Of a DNA stretch of 64,000 nt, positions 28,261 through 37,494 are shown one piece after another (position 1 is the first letter of the stretch; each line of letters begins with the position of its first letter). Under the pieces are notes generated by a model. The model saw nothing but the letters and a program-made list of their open reading frames with translations, did no database searches and was not told where the DNA came from. A program made the translations under genes and the position numbers. Source of the stretch: Borrelia hispanica CRI (GTDB lineage Bacteria; Spirochaetota; Spirochaetia; Borreliales; Borreliaceae); NCBI RefSeq assembly GCF_000500065.1, contig NZ_AYOU01000163.1:245928-309927 (forward strand), read 5' to 3'.

Positions 28261-29751
28261 TTATTCAATCCAAGATTTTGCTCTATTTGTGGCTTTGTGC
28301 CAATTATAAATTAAGTCTTCTCTTTTACTTTGTTTCATTAGAGGTTCAAATATTTTATCTGATTTCCAAAGACTTGTAATCTCTTCTGTGTTTTCCCAAT
28401 ATCCTATGGCAAGTCCTGCCAAATATGCAGCGCCAAGAGCTGTTGTTTCTGTGATTTTTGGTCTTACAACATTACATTGTAAAATATCAGCTTGAAATTG
28501 CATGAGTAAATTATTTTGACTAGCTTTACCATCAACCCTTAATTCTTTAATGTCAAAACCTTTAATTGAGTTTTTCATTTCAGTTAATACATCAAAGCTT
28601 TGAAAGGCAATGCTTTCAAGAGCGGCTCTTGTAATGTGTTCTTTTGTTGAACTTCTTGTAAGTCCAATAATTGTTCCTCTGGCATAGGGGTCCCAATGAG
28701 GTGTTCCAAGGCCTACAAATGCTGGTACGAAATAAATACCCCCATTATTATTTACTGAAGCAGCTAGTATTTCTGCATCACTGCTTTTTTTAAATAGTTC
28801 TAAATTATCTCTTAGCCATTGAATTACAGCTCCGCCAATGAAAATACTTCCCTCAAAAACATAAGTTGTTATATTGTTTTTTACCCATGCAATTGATGTT
28901 AGTATTTTTTGTTCATTAATTATAGGTTTGTGTCCTATATTAACTGTAGTAAAACAACCGGTGCCATAAGTGTTTTTTGCCATTCCTTTTTGAAGACATG
29001 ATTGTCCAAATGTTGCTGCAAATTGATCTCCTGCAATTCCTGAAATGTTGATTTCTGTTCCCATTATGGAAGAGTCAATTTTCCCATATATTTCCGAACT
29101 TTGTTTAAGTTCAGGTAAAATTGGTTTTGGAATGTTTAAGATTTGTAATAGATCGTCATCCCAATTAAGAGAATTAATATTTAAAAGTAAAGTTCTTGAT
29201 GCATTTGAATAATCTGTAATATGTATTTTGCCTTTGGTAAGATTCCAAATTATCCAAGTATCTATTGTGCCAAAACATAATTCTCCTTTTTCTGCTCGTT
29301 CTCTAGCTTGTGAAACGTTATCCAGTATCCATTTTATTTTTGTTCCACTAAAATAAGGATCTAGTACAAGACCTGTTTTTTCTAAGAAAATTTTGTCTTT
29401 GCCCTGTGTTTTAAGTTCATCGCAAATTTTTGCTGTTCTTCTGTCTTGCCAAACTATTGCATTATAAATTGGTTGGCTTGTATAGCGATCCCAAATAATA
29501 GTTGTTTCTCTTTGATTTGTAATTCCGATTGTTGCAATTTCATTGGGATGAGTTCGTGCATTTGCTAATGCTTCTGCTATTATTTTTAGTAGAGAACTCC
29601 ATATTTCATTTGGATTGTGTTCAACCCAACTTGGATGAGGATAAATTTGTGCAAAATCTTTTTGTGCAAATCCTTTTATATTTGCATTTCTGTCAAAGAT
29701 TATTGCTCTTGAGCTAGTTGTTCCTTGATCTATGGATAAAATATATTTCAT
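28261..29751 (-). CDS. glpK: Glycerol kinase GlpK
   Basis: A 496-residue FGGY kinase starting at ATG 29751, which has AAGGAGA about nine bases upstream; an in-frame upstream start at 29793 would add 14 non-conserved residues. The N-terminal phosphate motif is YILSIDQGTTSSRAI. Glycerol-binding residues lie in TNQRETT and WQDRRT, the second phosphate motif is GDQFAATFGQ, and the FGGY family signature region is in the C-terminal half (DGKASQNNLLMQFQADIL). It phosphorylates glycerol to glycerol-3-phosphate. It follows glpF by 63 bases. Corresponds to BB0241. Confidence 0.96.
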   Translation of the reverse strand: MKYILSIDQGTTSSRAIIFDRNANIKGFAQKDFAQIYPHPSWVEHNPNEIWSSLLKIIAEALANARTHPNEIATIGITNQRETTIIWDRYTSQPIYNAIVWQDRRTAKICDELKTQGKDKIFLEKTGLVLDPYFSGTKIKWILDNVSQARERAEKGELCFGTIDTWIIWNLTKGKIHITDYSNASRTLLLNINSLNWDDDLLQILNIPKPILPELKQSSEIYGKIDSSIMGTEINISGIAGDQFAATFGQSCLQKGMAKNTYGTGCFTTVNIGHKPIINEQKILTSIAWVKNNITTYVFEGSIFIGGAVIQWLRDNLELFKKSSDAEILAASVNNNGGIYFVPAFVGLGTPHWDPYARGTIIGLTRSSTKEHITRAALESIAFQSFDVLTEMKNSIKGFDIKELRVDGKASQNNLLMQFQADILQCNVVRPKITETTALGAAYLAGLAIGYWENTEEITSLWKSDKIFEPLMKQSKREDLIYNWHKATNRAKSWIE

Positions 29752-29814
29752 AATAATTTTTCTCCTTTTCCTTTGATATTGTGTGATAGTCAATATTATT
29801 ATTTGTATTTACAA

Positions 29815-30576
29815 TCATTTTTTGTCTTTTAATGTTAGTTTATAAACTATGGCACCTATGTTAGCACCAATGATAGGTCCCAATATGGGGATTATAAGTA
29901 CATTAATGTCGTTAAAACCATGATTTTTAAATCCAGCTATTAATAATAATATTCTTGGGCCTAAGTCTCTTGCTGGGTTAATAGCATAACCATTCATGCC
30001 TCCAAAACTTATTCCAATGGCTAGAACTATTGCTCCAATGATGAAAGGGAAAAATGGATTTTGAATATCTTCTTTTATAAATTTGCCAACAACTAAGACT
30101 AAAAACATTAATAAAAATGTTCCAAATATTTGATCAATAAATCCAGGCCAAAAACCAGGAATAGCGGGAAAAGTTGACATGATTCCCTGGGTGATTTCAA
30201 ATTTAGGATCTATTTCTATCCATTTGGGATAAAATACGATAAGTGTCATTAATGCGCCAGAGAATGCTCCAAGTATTTGAGCTGGAATATAGTAACAAAG
30301 TTTTGATTTTGGAAATTTACCAATAGTTGCCAGTCCAAGACTGATTGCAGGATTTAGATGAGCGCCACTGATTTTTGCAGCGGTGTAAACCCCAAATGTT
30401 ACACCTAAACCCCATCCAAACACTATATTTGTGTATCCACCATTTATTATTTCTCCAGCTATAGTGGGGTTTGATGGAAATAATGTTGTCATAGCTACAG
30501 AACCTGTCCCTATTGAGAGTAAAATAAATGTTCCTAAAAATTCTGAGATAAATTCTTTAGTTCTTGTATAAACCAT
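29815..30576 (-). CDS. glpF: Glycerol uptake facilitator GlpF
   Basis: A 253-residue aquaglyceroporin with six spans and two half-helices. Both NPA boxes are intact: GAHLNPAISL (75-77) and INPARDLGP (200-202). The Asp after the second NPAR (NPARD) is the aquaglyceroporin type rather than the water-only type. It allows glycerol diffusion through the inner membrane. The ATG at 30576 has AAGGAGG eight bases upstream. It is the first gene of glpFKTQD and is preceded by a long region without a conserved gene that contains a consensus promoter about 0.5 kb away. Corresponds to BB0240. Confidence 0.96.
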   Translation of the reverse strand: MVYTRTKEFISEFLGTFILLSIGTGSVAMTTLFPSNPTIAGEIINGGYTNIVFGWGLGVTFGVYTAAKISGAHLNPAISLGLATIGKFPKSKLCYYIPAQILGAFSGALMTLIVFYPKWIEIDPKFEITQGIMSTFPAIPGFWPGFIDQIFGTFLLMFLVLVVGKFIKEDIQNPFFPFIIGAIVLAIGISFGGMNGYAINPARDLGPRILLLIAGFKNHGFNDINVLIIPILGPIIGANIGAIVYKLTLKDKK

Positions 30577-30633
30577 ACTTTAACCTCCTTATTGTAGATA
30601 AAATTTAATTTAAGATTAACTTTTTTAAATAAT

Positions 30634-30996
30634 TTATATTATGCTTGATGTAATGTAACTAACATAATAATAAGAAAACAAGCTATTTTGTTGTTGTATG
30701 GGGAGATGATGTTTTGTTATTATCGTTTGATTTTCTCTCATAATACTTTTAACTATATGATATCTATATTTAATGATTAAGATTGATCTCAATATAATTT
30801 TTATGTTTATTAACCATTGCTTTTTGAGATTATTTATTGTTTTAAGATTAATGCAATTTGATATAGATAAAGTAATATATTTTTTATGTTTTGTGTTTAA
30901 ATAATTATTAATTGTTATTTTGATAAAGATTTTAATTATTGTTTTAGGCAATATTAGTTTGTTATTGAAGTTGGTTAATTCGGATTGATTATCCAT
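30634..30996 (-). CDS. Possible 120-residue leader ORF upstream of glpF
   Basis: The ATG at 30996 is preceded by AGAGGA at seven bases, a good Borrelia ribosome binding site, and lies just downstream of a consensus promoter. The product is basic and rich in Ile, Asn, Lys, Thr and Tyr, with no recognisable domain or membrane topology. The composition is what random minus-strand AT-rich DNA would give, so it may be non-coding and the region may be an untranslated leader. It ends 57 bases before the glpF start. Confidence 0.3.
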   Translation of the reverse strand: MDNQSELTNFNNKLILPKTIIKIFIKITINNYLNTKHKKYITLSISNCINLKTINNLKKQWLINIKIILRSILIIKYRYHIVKSIMRENQTIITKHHLPIQQQNSLFSYYYVSYITSSII

Positions 30997-31052
30997 TTAA
31001 TGTTCCTCTGAATTGATCATTGAAATATATAGGATTGTTTCATGCTATAGAA

Positions 31053-31081
31053 ATTTTATTTTTTATTATTATTAATGTCAA
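31053..31081 (-). promoter_or_regulatory. Consensus promoter for the glpFKTQD leader
   Basis: On the minus strand there is a perfect TTGACA (31081-31076), a 17-base spacer and TAAAAT (31058-31053, five of six). Initiation near 31046 would give a leader of about 470 bases before glpF. A closer promoter could also exist near 30640, where TATAAT-like sequences occur without a clear -35. Confidence 0.6.
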
Positions 31082-31227
31082 TGATTTAAGAAACTTGAAA
31101 TTAATTATATTAAATTTTTTTATTAAAAAAATTAATTGTCTGTTTTATTAATGTATAGTTATGTTTTTATTTGTTTCAATTATGCATTATTACTATTAAT
31201 TGGTGATGGTGAATTTTGGAGGCAAAT

Positions 31228-31836
31228 TTGGTAATTGTAATTGAGGGATTAATAGGTGTAGGGAAGACTACGCTTGGACATATTTTATCTTTAGATCTTA
31301 AAATTCCTTTTTATCGTGAGTTAAATAATGAATTTACATTGTCTATGTTAGATGAGTTTTATAAGGATAAATTTAGATGGGCTTTTCCAATGCAAATTAG
31401 TTTTTTGAATGAAAGATTTAAACTTATAAAGAGTGTGTTCAAAACTAAAGGAAAAGGGATACTCGATAGATCTATTTATAGTGATTGTGTTTTTGCTTCT
31501 TTTTTGAATGATAATGGATATATTTCTGATAATGAGTATAAGATATATCTTGATTTACTTGATAATATGTTAGAACATGCTAAAAAACCTGAATTGATGA
31601 TATATCTTGATTGTAGTATTGCTGAGGCTGAGAATCGTATTAAGAAAAGAAATAGAAGTTGTGAGACGAGTATTTCAAAAGATTATCTTGAAAAACTTAA
31701 TGATAAATACTTAAGTTGGTATGATAATTATGATTTGTCTCCCAAATTAATGTTTAATTATGATAAAATAGATATTTTTGATGATAGAGAGAAAAGCAAT
31801 CTACTTACTTTTATTAAAGATAAACTTGTAATATAA
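31228..31836 (+). CDS. dck: Deoxynucleoside kinase (dCK/dGK family)
   Basis: A 202-residue kinase. It has an N-terminal P-loop IEGLIGVGKTTLG, a DRS motif in ILDRSIYSD near residue 80, and the LID Arg cluster NRIKKRNRSCE. The family phosphorylates imported deoxynucleosides for nucleotide salvage, which fits Borrelia because it lacks de novo purine and pyrimidine synthesis (established). The true start is most likely TTG 31228, because GGAGG at 31218-31222 lies five bases upstream; starting at TTG 31216 would put the Shine-Dalgarno inside the gene. Corresponds to BB0239. Confidence 0.88.
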   Translation: MVIVIEGLIGVGKTTLGHILSLDLKIPFYRELNNEFTLSMLDEFYKDKFRWAFPMQISFLNERFKLIKSVFKTKGKGILDRSIYSDCVFASFLNDNGYISDNEYKIYLDLLDNMLEHAKKPELMIYLDCSIAEAENRIKKRNRSCETSISKDYLEKLNDKYLSWYDNYDLSPKLMFNYDKIDIFDDREKSNLLTFIKDKLVI

Positions 31837-31907
31837 TTGTTTATGATTTTTGAAATTATTAGTTTGGTTTTGTTTTTTTGAATGACTAGATTTCATTGGA
31901 GGTTAAC

Positions 31908-32672
31908 ATGAAAAAAGTGGTATTATTATTTTTTTCTTGTATTTTTATAAATTTATTTGCAAGTAATGATTCCTTAATTGATGAGAGACAAAAGGAACTT
32001 GCTATTTTTTATTATGAGGTTGGACAACGGTATATTGATGTTGGAAAAGTGACAAAGGGGAAAATTTTTCAAAAAAAAGCTTTGGAAATGTATCCAAAAC
32101 TAAAAGAGGAAGTTGATCTGAGAAGTGCTGTAGAGGATATTGATTCTAAAATGAAGTTAGAAGGTGAAGCAACTTTTCTTTCTTTTGATGATGTTAAACT
32201 TGATGATATTCCAGGAATAATTCACAATAAAATTGAAATTAGTGAGGTTACAAATGCTCCTAGAATAGAATATGTTGCTAGTAGAGAAAGAGAAAATCAT
32301 AAAGAGCAAGCCGTTAAATTTCAATTTAATAAATTTGTAAGGGCTTTTCTTTTGCAAGATTTAAATTTGCTTGATTCTGTTATTGCTGATGATGTTAAAG
32401 TTTTAGGTAAAGTTGAGCCTAAAGCCGATTTTATTGCCAATTTGGAATTTGCTTCAAGTGATTTTAATAGAGATGATTTAGGTTATCTTTCGGTTGACGA
32501 TTTTTATGATCTTAAATCTTTAAATATTACGAAAACTACAGATACGTCTTATACTGTCAAGGTTAAATCTAAGAAAAATGATATTACTAAAAATATTCCA
32601 TTTTGGAGAGATGTTCAAACTTTATGTTTTGTAAATCAAGATAATAAATGGCTACTCTTTTCAGTGAAATAA
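31908..32672 (+). CDS. Exported BB0238-like protein (TPR-like plus NTF2/SnoaL-like domain)
   Basis: A 254-residue protein from ATG 31908, chosen because GGAGG precedes it by six bases. An N-terminal signal sequence (KKVVLLFFSCIFINLFA) is followed by a helical, TPR-like pair (about 25-70) and a linker. A C-terminal alpha+beta domain from about residue 140 (FNKFVRAFLLQDLNLLDSVI... WRDVQTLCFVNQDNKWLLFSV) resembles the NTF2/SnoaL fold. The B. burgdorferi orthologue BB0238 is reported to stabilise the envelope protein BB0323 (recalled). Its last 37 bases overlap the 3' end of lnt on the other strand. Confidence 0.8.
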   Translation: MKKVVLLFFSCIFINLFASNDSLIDERQKELAIFYYEVGQRYIDVGKVTKGKIFQKKALEMYPKLKEEVDLRSAVEDIDSKMKLEGEATFLSFDDVKLDDIPGIIHNKIEISEVTNAPRIEYVASRERENHKEQAVKFQFNKFVRAFLLQDLNLLDSVIADDVKVLGKVEPKADFIANLEFASSDFNRDDLGYLSVDDFYDLKSLNITKTTDTSYTVKVKSKKNDITKNIPFWRDVQTLCFVNQDNKWLLFSVK

Positions 32673-34189
32673 TATCTTAGAGTCATAATTACAATTGCTA
32701 TTGCTAAAACATATATAAAGAGGTCTCCAATGTATTCATAGATTGTTGTGAATCTTGGGGGCAATTTTATTTCTGATACTAGATATCCTTCTTTAAATGT
32801 TTCTAAACTTTTTACATTCTCGCCATATTCATTTATTATAGCAGTTATTCCTGAATTAGTAGCTCTAATGGTTTTAATTCCGTTTTCTATACTTCTAAAT
32901 TTTGCCACTACGAAATGTTGCCATTCTGATGAATTTGTATGTGACCAAGAATCATTTGAAAAATTTAGTAGTAAATTGGCATTTTGTTTTTTATAACTTC
33001 TTGCAAGATCCGGAAATGCATCGTCATAACATATTAAAAAACCTAGATTAAATTTTTTGAGCTTTAAGATTTCAAGTCTATTGCCATTAGTTTGTCCAAA
33101 AAGGCCAAAATTTTTATAGAAAAATTGTCTTATAAATTTATATTCATAAAATGGTATTTTTTCTGAAAATGGAACCAAAAATATTTTAGAATATATATTA
33201 GTTATCTCAAGGTTGGGATTTATTGCATAAACAGAATTTTGATGTGTCAGTAATCGTTTGTCTGTTTTTGATGGTGAGCCGATTGCAAAGTAGGCTTCAT
33301 TGTTTATTATAAGCTCATTTACTGAATTATATAATTCAAGCAATTCTTGATCATAATAGGCATAATCTTTATAAGTATTGAAAGGATAAGTTAAAACTCC
33401 TTCACTCCATAGCACGAGTTCTGTATTTGGATGTTTTCTTAGTGCTTCTTTTGTAATTGTAATAGATTTCTTAATTCCTTCTTTACGATTGCCAGGCAAC
33501 CAAGAATCAATATTAATTTGAATTGCTGCAATGTTGAGTGTATCTATTTCTTTGTTTAAGATTGGATTCAATTCTATTTTTTTTATGTTTCCATAAGCAA
33601 AAGATGTACTTATTAATAAAATAGAAAATAACATACTTAGTATATTTGTTTTATTTTGATTTGTTAAAAAATTTGCAATTCCTGCATTAAAAAAGTAGAC
33701 TACAAAACATACAAAGAAAACCCCAAATGTATCAGCTACTTGTATTAGATCATTAAAATTATGTACCATAAATGCTGAAAATCCCCAAGGATATGCTGGA
33801 AATCCAATTGATTTTGAGTAGTCGTATAATGTGAAGAGTATAGCTAAGGTTAATGTTTTATTATTAAAAGTTTTGAGTGAGTAATATAATAAATATCCTA
33901 AAACTAAAGCATAAGGAATATATCCAAGTACTGCTCCTAAAAAAGTAATGATACCGAATGAATAAAAGAATGCAAGCCAAAAACTTTGTAAACTATTAGC
34001 TATTAAAAAATAAAATGTTGTCAGGGTAATAAGGATTTTTTTATCTTTTGTTTTAGTTAACGCAATGAAAAGTGGTATGTATGCTATCAAACCAATGTGT
34101 GAATATCCCATATTATTTATTTCATTTGGGATTGCTAGACTTGTAAGCAATCCAGAAAATGCGGCTAGAGAAAAATATCTTGTTTTCAT
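32636..34189 (-). CDS. lnt: Apolipoprotein N-acyltransferase Lnt
   Basis: A 517-residue protein from the ATG at 34189, which has AAGGA upstream; an in-frame start at 34288 would add a 33-residue hydrophobic extension not expected in the family. About six N-terminal spans are followed by a periplasmic nitrilase-fold domain. The catalytic triad candidates are the Glu in LVLWSEGVLTYPF, the Lys in LVPFSEKIPFYEY and the Cys in GFLICYDDAFPDL, and NFSNDSWSH follows. A final span closes the protein. Lnt adds the third acyl chain to lipoproteins, abundant in Borrelia. The gene converges with and overlaps the BB0238-like gene by 37 bases. Corresponds to BB0237. Confidence 0.94.
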   Translation of the reverse strand: MKTRYFSLAAFSGLLTSLAIPNEINNMGYSHIGLIAYIPLFIALTKTKDKKILITLTTFYFLIANSLQSFWLAFFYSFGIITFLGAVLGYIPYALVLGYLLYYSLKTFNNKTLTLAILFTLYDYSKSIGFPAYPWGFSAFMVHNFNDLIQVADTFGVFFVCFVVYFFNAGIANFLTNQNKTNILSMLFSILLISTSFAYGNIKKIELNPILNKEIDTLNIAAIQINIDSWLPGNRKEGIKKSITITKEALRKHPNTELVLWSEGVLTYPFNTYKDYAYYDQELLELYNSVNELIINNEAYFAIGSPSKTDKRLLTHQNSVYAINPNLEITNIYSKIFLVPFSEKIPFYEYKFIRQFFYKNFGLFGQTNGNRLEILKLKKFNLGFLICYDDAFPDLARSYKKQNANLLLNFSNDSWSHTNSSEWQHFVVAKFRSIENGIKTIRATNSGITAIINEYGENVKSLETFKEGYLVSEIKLPPRFTTIYEYIGDLFIYVLAIAIVIMTLRYYFTEKSSHLLS

Positions 34190-34289
34190 TCTTTTCCTTT
34201 TTTGTTTTGTTTTTTGTATATAAAAATATATTATATATTCAATAATACAGATATTAATATACAATATTGCATAGTATAATATATACAAT

Positions 34290-36353
34290 ATGTTTCGTGT
34301 AAAAATATTAAATTTATATAGTACTTGTTTCAGTATTAAAAAAGTAGCTTTAATGTTTCATATAGCCATTTTTTTAATAAATGCATTTGTTTTAAATGCT
34401 CAAGGTATTGTTACTAACAAAGATGCTCAAGAAGAATTTAAATGGGCACTTAATTCTTATAATAATGGGCTTTATGATGATGCTTTATTGTCTTTTAAGA
34501 GAGTTTTAAGCTTTGATCCAAGTAATCTTGATTATCATTTTTGGATAGGAAATGTCTATTATAGATTGGGGCATGTTGAAGAAGCTTTGATGGAATGGCG
34601 AAATTTGCAATCTCAAGGATATAAATCGGCTTATCTTAGGCAGTTGATATCTATAATTGAACAAAGAAGAGGTATATCCTTAAATAATGAATTTAAAAAT
34701 ATTGAAAAATTCGTTCAAGTTGCGCTTCTTGATAATTCCATTTACAAACGACCAAATGGATATCAAATTACATCTCTAAAGGCCGATCAATATGGTGGTT
34801 ATTATGCTGTTAATTTTGTAGGAAATGAAATTTTACATTTTGATGCTAATAATAATGTTCATGTTTTAGTTAAGGATGGAATTACTTCTATAAAGTCACC
34901 TTATGATGTGATTGAGCTTGATAAGCTTTTATATGTGACACTTTATTCAAATGATGAGATTGGTATATATGATAAGACTTTTGGTATTAAAAAAGGTTCA
35001 ATTGGGAAGAAAGGTACTGAAGATGGTGAGTTACTTGCTCCTCAATATATAACAGTTGATGAGAGAGATTATATTTATGTTAGTGAATGGGGAAATAAGC
35101 GGATCAGTAAATTTGATGCTAAGGGTGGTTTTATTTTGAATTTTGGCATGAAAACGGTTGGATATGCAGGGCTTTTAGGTCCAACAGGTGTTACTTATTT
35201 GAATGGAAATATTTATGTTGCTGATGCTCCTAGAAATTCTATTGAAGTATTTGATACTAGTGGTAATCATTTGTATTCTATTGCAACTTCTTTTGAAGGA
35301 ATAGAAGGTCTTAGTAGTGATTTTGCAGGTAATAGTATTATTATATCTTCAAAATATGGCGTTTATAAATATAGTGTTTCAAGTAAAACCTTTGTTAAGC
35401 TTTTAAAAGCAGATAAGATAGATTCGAAAATTTCATCTTCAATTATTGATGTTAATAATCAAATGGTTGTATCAGATTTTGATAATGCTCATATTGCTAT
35501 TTATAAAAGTGATGTTAGTGTTTATGATAGTTTAAATGTTGATATTCGTAGAGTAATTAGGGCAGGAGGTTCTAAAATTTATGTGGAGCTTAATATTAGC
35601 AATAGAAATGGCTTGCCAATTGTGGGTTTAAAGAGTGAAAATTTTGCGGTTGCTAATGAGAGATATTACATTGTAAATCCAAAAATTGCTTATGATATTA
35701 ATACTTCTAATGATATGAATATTGCAATTGTTTTTGATAAGTCTTTTTCTATGAAAAATTACGAGTCAGAACAAATTATGAGTGTAAATACTCTTATAAA
35801 ATCTAGAAAGAATAAAAAGTTTAGTTTTATAAATGCGACTAATTTACCTTTGGTAGATAATATTGATAGTTTATTAAGTATGATTCATAAAACAAATTCT
35901 CTTGGTGTTTATGATTTAAATGATGTAAAGACAGATGTTAGTCTTAAACTTGCCGGTTCTGAACTTATGTCAAAGAGTGCAAGAAGGGCCGTTATTTATT
36001 TTAGTGATGGATCCTTGAATCATGCTGCTTTTAGTAGGTATTCTGTGGATACTATTTTAAGCTATTATAAAAATAATGATATTAGATTTTATTTAATATT
36101 GTTTGGAAATAGTCCTATTGAGTCTAAGTTGCAGTATTTAGTAAATGAAACTGGTGGTGCTATTATTCCTTTTTCTTCTTATGAGGGCGTATCAAAAGTT
36201 TATGATTTAATGATGAAACAGAAAACAGGGACTTATTTGCTTGAATATGATTATCCAGGTCCTCAAGAACCTAATGGATATTATAATTTGTCTGTCGAAG
36301 TAAATTTCAATCAACAAATAGGTAGAGGAGAATTTGCATATTTAATTAATTAA
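34290..36353 (+). CDS. Exported TPR + beta-propeller + von Willebrand A protein (BB0236-like)
   Basis: A 687-residue protein with an unusual chain of domains. A hydrophobic signal (near residues 22-38) is followed by TPR-like helices (about 45-115), NHL/six-bladed propeller-type repeats (about 140-420; for example LYVTLYSNDEIGIYDK and ITVDERDYIYVSEWGNKRIS), and a C-terminal vWA domain. The MIDAS motif is DKSFS at about 483-487, with AVIYFSDGS further on. It should act in the periplasm or at the surface and bind partners with a metal. The start is uncertain: ATG 34290 lies only about ten bases after a TATAAT (34275-34280), and ATG 34353 directly precedes the signal sequence. Ligand unknown. 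Confidence 0.82.
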   Translation: MFRVKILNLYSTCFSIKKVALMFHIAIFLINAFVLNAQGIVTNKDAQEEFKWALNSYNNGLYDDALLSFKRVLSFDPSNLDYHFWIGNVYYRLGHVEEALMEWRNLQSQGYKSAYLRQLISIIEQRRGISLNNEFKNIEKFVQVALLDNSIYKRPNGYQITSLKADQYGGYYAVNFVGNEILHFDANNNVHVLVKDGITSIKSPYDVIELDKLLYVTLYSNDEIGIYDKTFGIKKGSIGKKGTEDGELLAPQYITVDERDYIYVSEWGNKRISKFDAKGGFILNFGMKTVGYAGLLGPTGVTYLNGNIYVADAPRNSIEVFDTSGNHLYSIATSFEGIEGLSSDFAGNSIIISSKYGVYKYSVSSKTFVKLLKADKIDSKISSSIIDVNNQMVVSDFDNAHIAIYKSDVSVYDSLNVDIRRVIRAGGSKIYVELNISNRNGLPIVGLKSENFAVANERYYIVNPKIAYDINTSNDMNIAIVFDKSFSMKNYESEQIMSVNTLIKSRKNKKFSFINATNLPLVDNIDSLLSMIHKTNSLGVYDLNDVKTDVSLKLAGSELMSKSARRAVIYFSDGSLNHAAFSRYSVDTILSYYKNNDIRFYLILFGNSPIESKLQYLVNETGGAIIPFSSYEGVSKVYDLMMKQKTGTYLLEYDYPGPQEPNGYYNLSVEVNFNQQIGRGEFAYLIN

Positions 36354-36377
36354 ATTTTACTTTATGGAGTTTTATTT

Positions 36378-37484
36378 ATGGCACTTAATGTGGGAATAGT
36401 GGGATTGCCTAATGTTGGAAAGTCTACTTTATTTTCATCCTTAACAGCATCAAAATCAGAGATTGCTAATTATCCTTTTTGTACTATTGATCCTAATATA
36501 GGAATAGTAGAGGTTCCTGATGAGAGGCTTTTGAAAATTGCTAATTTGGTATCTTCAAAAAAAATAATTCCTGCTGTGATAGAATTTGTTGATATTGCGG
36601 GCCTTGTTAGGGGAGCTTCAAAAGGAGAAGGACTTGGTAATAAATTTTTAGCAAATATTCGTGAAGTTTCTATTATTGTTCATGTTGTTAGATGCTTTAA
36701 AGATAGAGAAATTATTCATGTTGATGGGGATATAGATCCCCAAAGGGATATAAATACAGTTAATACAGAATTATGTCTTGCAGATCTTGAAACGGTTCAA
36801 AAAAGCATTTTAAGAAATGAAAAAAATGCAAAGAGTGTTGATAAAAATATTAGTGAAAATGCAAAGATAATTGTTGCACTTCTTAGAGATCTTGAAAAAC
36901 ATTTGATTAATGTTAGGCCAGCAGTCGAGTTTAAATTTGATGAATTTGGTTATAATTTTGTTAAATCTTTAAATCTTTTGACTATGAAAAATGTTATATA
37001 TGTTTGCAATGTTGATGAGGATTCACTTTCTGGTAATAAATATACTGATGTTGTTAAAAATATAGCTTTAAGTGAGGGTAATAGTTATTTAATTTTGTGT
37101 GCTAAAATTGAGGCAGAACTTGCTGAAATTCAAGACTTAAACGAGCGAAGAGAAATGTTAGAATCTATGGGTATCAAAGAGAGTGGTCTTAATAATTTAA
37201 TACGTACTTCTTATTATACTTTAGGTTTAAGAACTTATTTTACTGCAGGAGAACAAGAAGTTAGAGCTTGGACTTTTATGGATGGAATGAGAGCACCAGA
37301 AGCTGCAGGTATTATTCATAGTGATTTTCAGAGAGGTTTTATTAAAGCAGAGGTGTATTCATTTGATGATTTGATTGAGTTTCAAAGTGTTCATAATTTA
37401 AAGGAAAAGGGACGCCTTAGACTTGAGGGAAAAGATTACTTGGTAAGAGATGGTGATATAATTTTATTTAAATTTAATGTTTAA
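36378..37484 (+). CDS. ychF: Ribosome-associated ATPase YchF/OLA1
   Basis: A 368-residue member of the Obg-HflX P-loop family. It has G1 GLPNVGKST at residues 9-17, the FCTIDPN segment near 32-38, G3 [14 protein letters not shown] near 72-85, and a G4 NVDE in place of NKxD, which marks the YchF group that prefers ATP over GTP. A C-terminal TGS domain follows (about 283-366, EVRAWTF... [11 protein letters not shown]). YchF binds the ribosome and is linked to stress and translation-start fidelity. It lies 24 bases after the vWA gene and has GGAG before the start. Corresponds to BB0235. Confidence 0.95.
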   Translation: MALNVGIVGLPNVGKSTLFSSLTASKSEIANYPFCTIDPNIGIVEVPDERLLKIANLVSSKKIIPAVIEFVDIAGLVRGASKGEGLGNKFLANIREVSIIVHVVRCFKDREIIHVDGDIDPQRDINTVNTELCLADLETVQKSILRNEKNAKSVDKNISENAKIIVALLRDLEKHLINVRPAVEFKFDEFGYNFVKSLNLLTMKNVIYVCNVDEDSLSGNKYTDVVKNIALSEGNSYLILCAKIEAELAEIQDLNERREMLESMGIKESGLNNLIRTSYYTLGLRTYFTAGEQEVRAWTFMDGMRAPEAAGIIHSDFQRGFIKAEVYSFDDLIEFQSVHNLKEKGRLRLEGKDYLVRDGDIILFKFNV

Positions 37485-37494
37485 ATAAATTAAG

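Larger units (their letters stand above)
30577..31227. other. Long intergenic region upstream of glpF and dck
   Basis: This 0.65-kb stretch is the only gap over 300 bases in the window. It holds the glpF Shine-Dalgarno, a possible 120-codon ORF (30634-30996, minus), a 7-bp inverted repeat (30786-30792 with 30824-30830) and a consensus promoter on the minus strand at 31053-31081. On the + strand it supplies the upstream region of the deoxynucleoside kinase gene; I see no convincing promoter for that gene. Confidence 0.6.
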
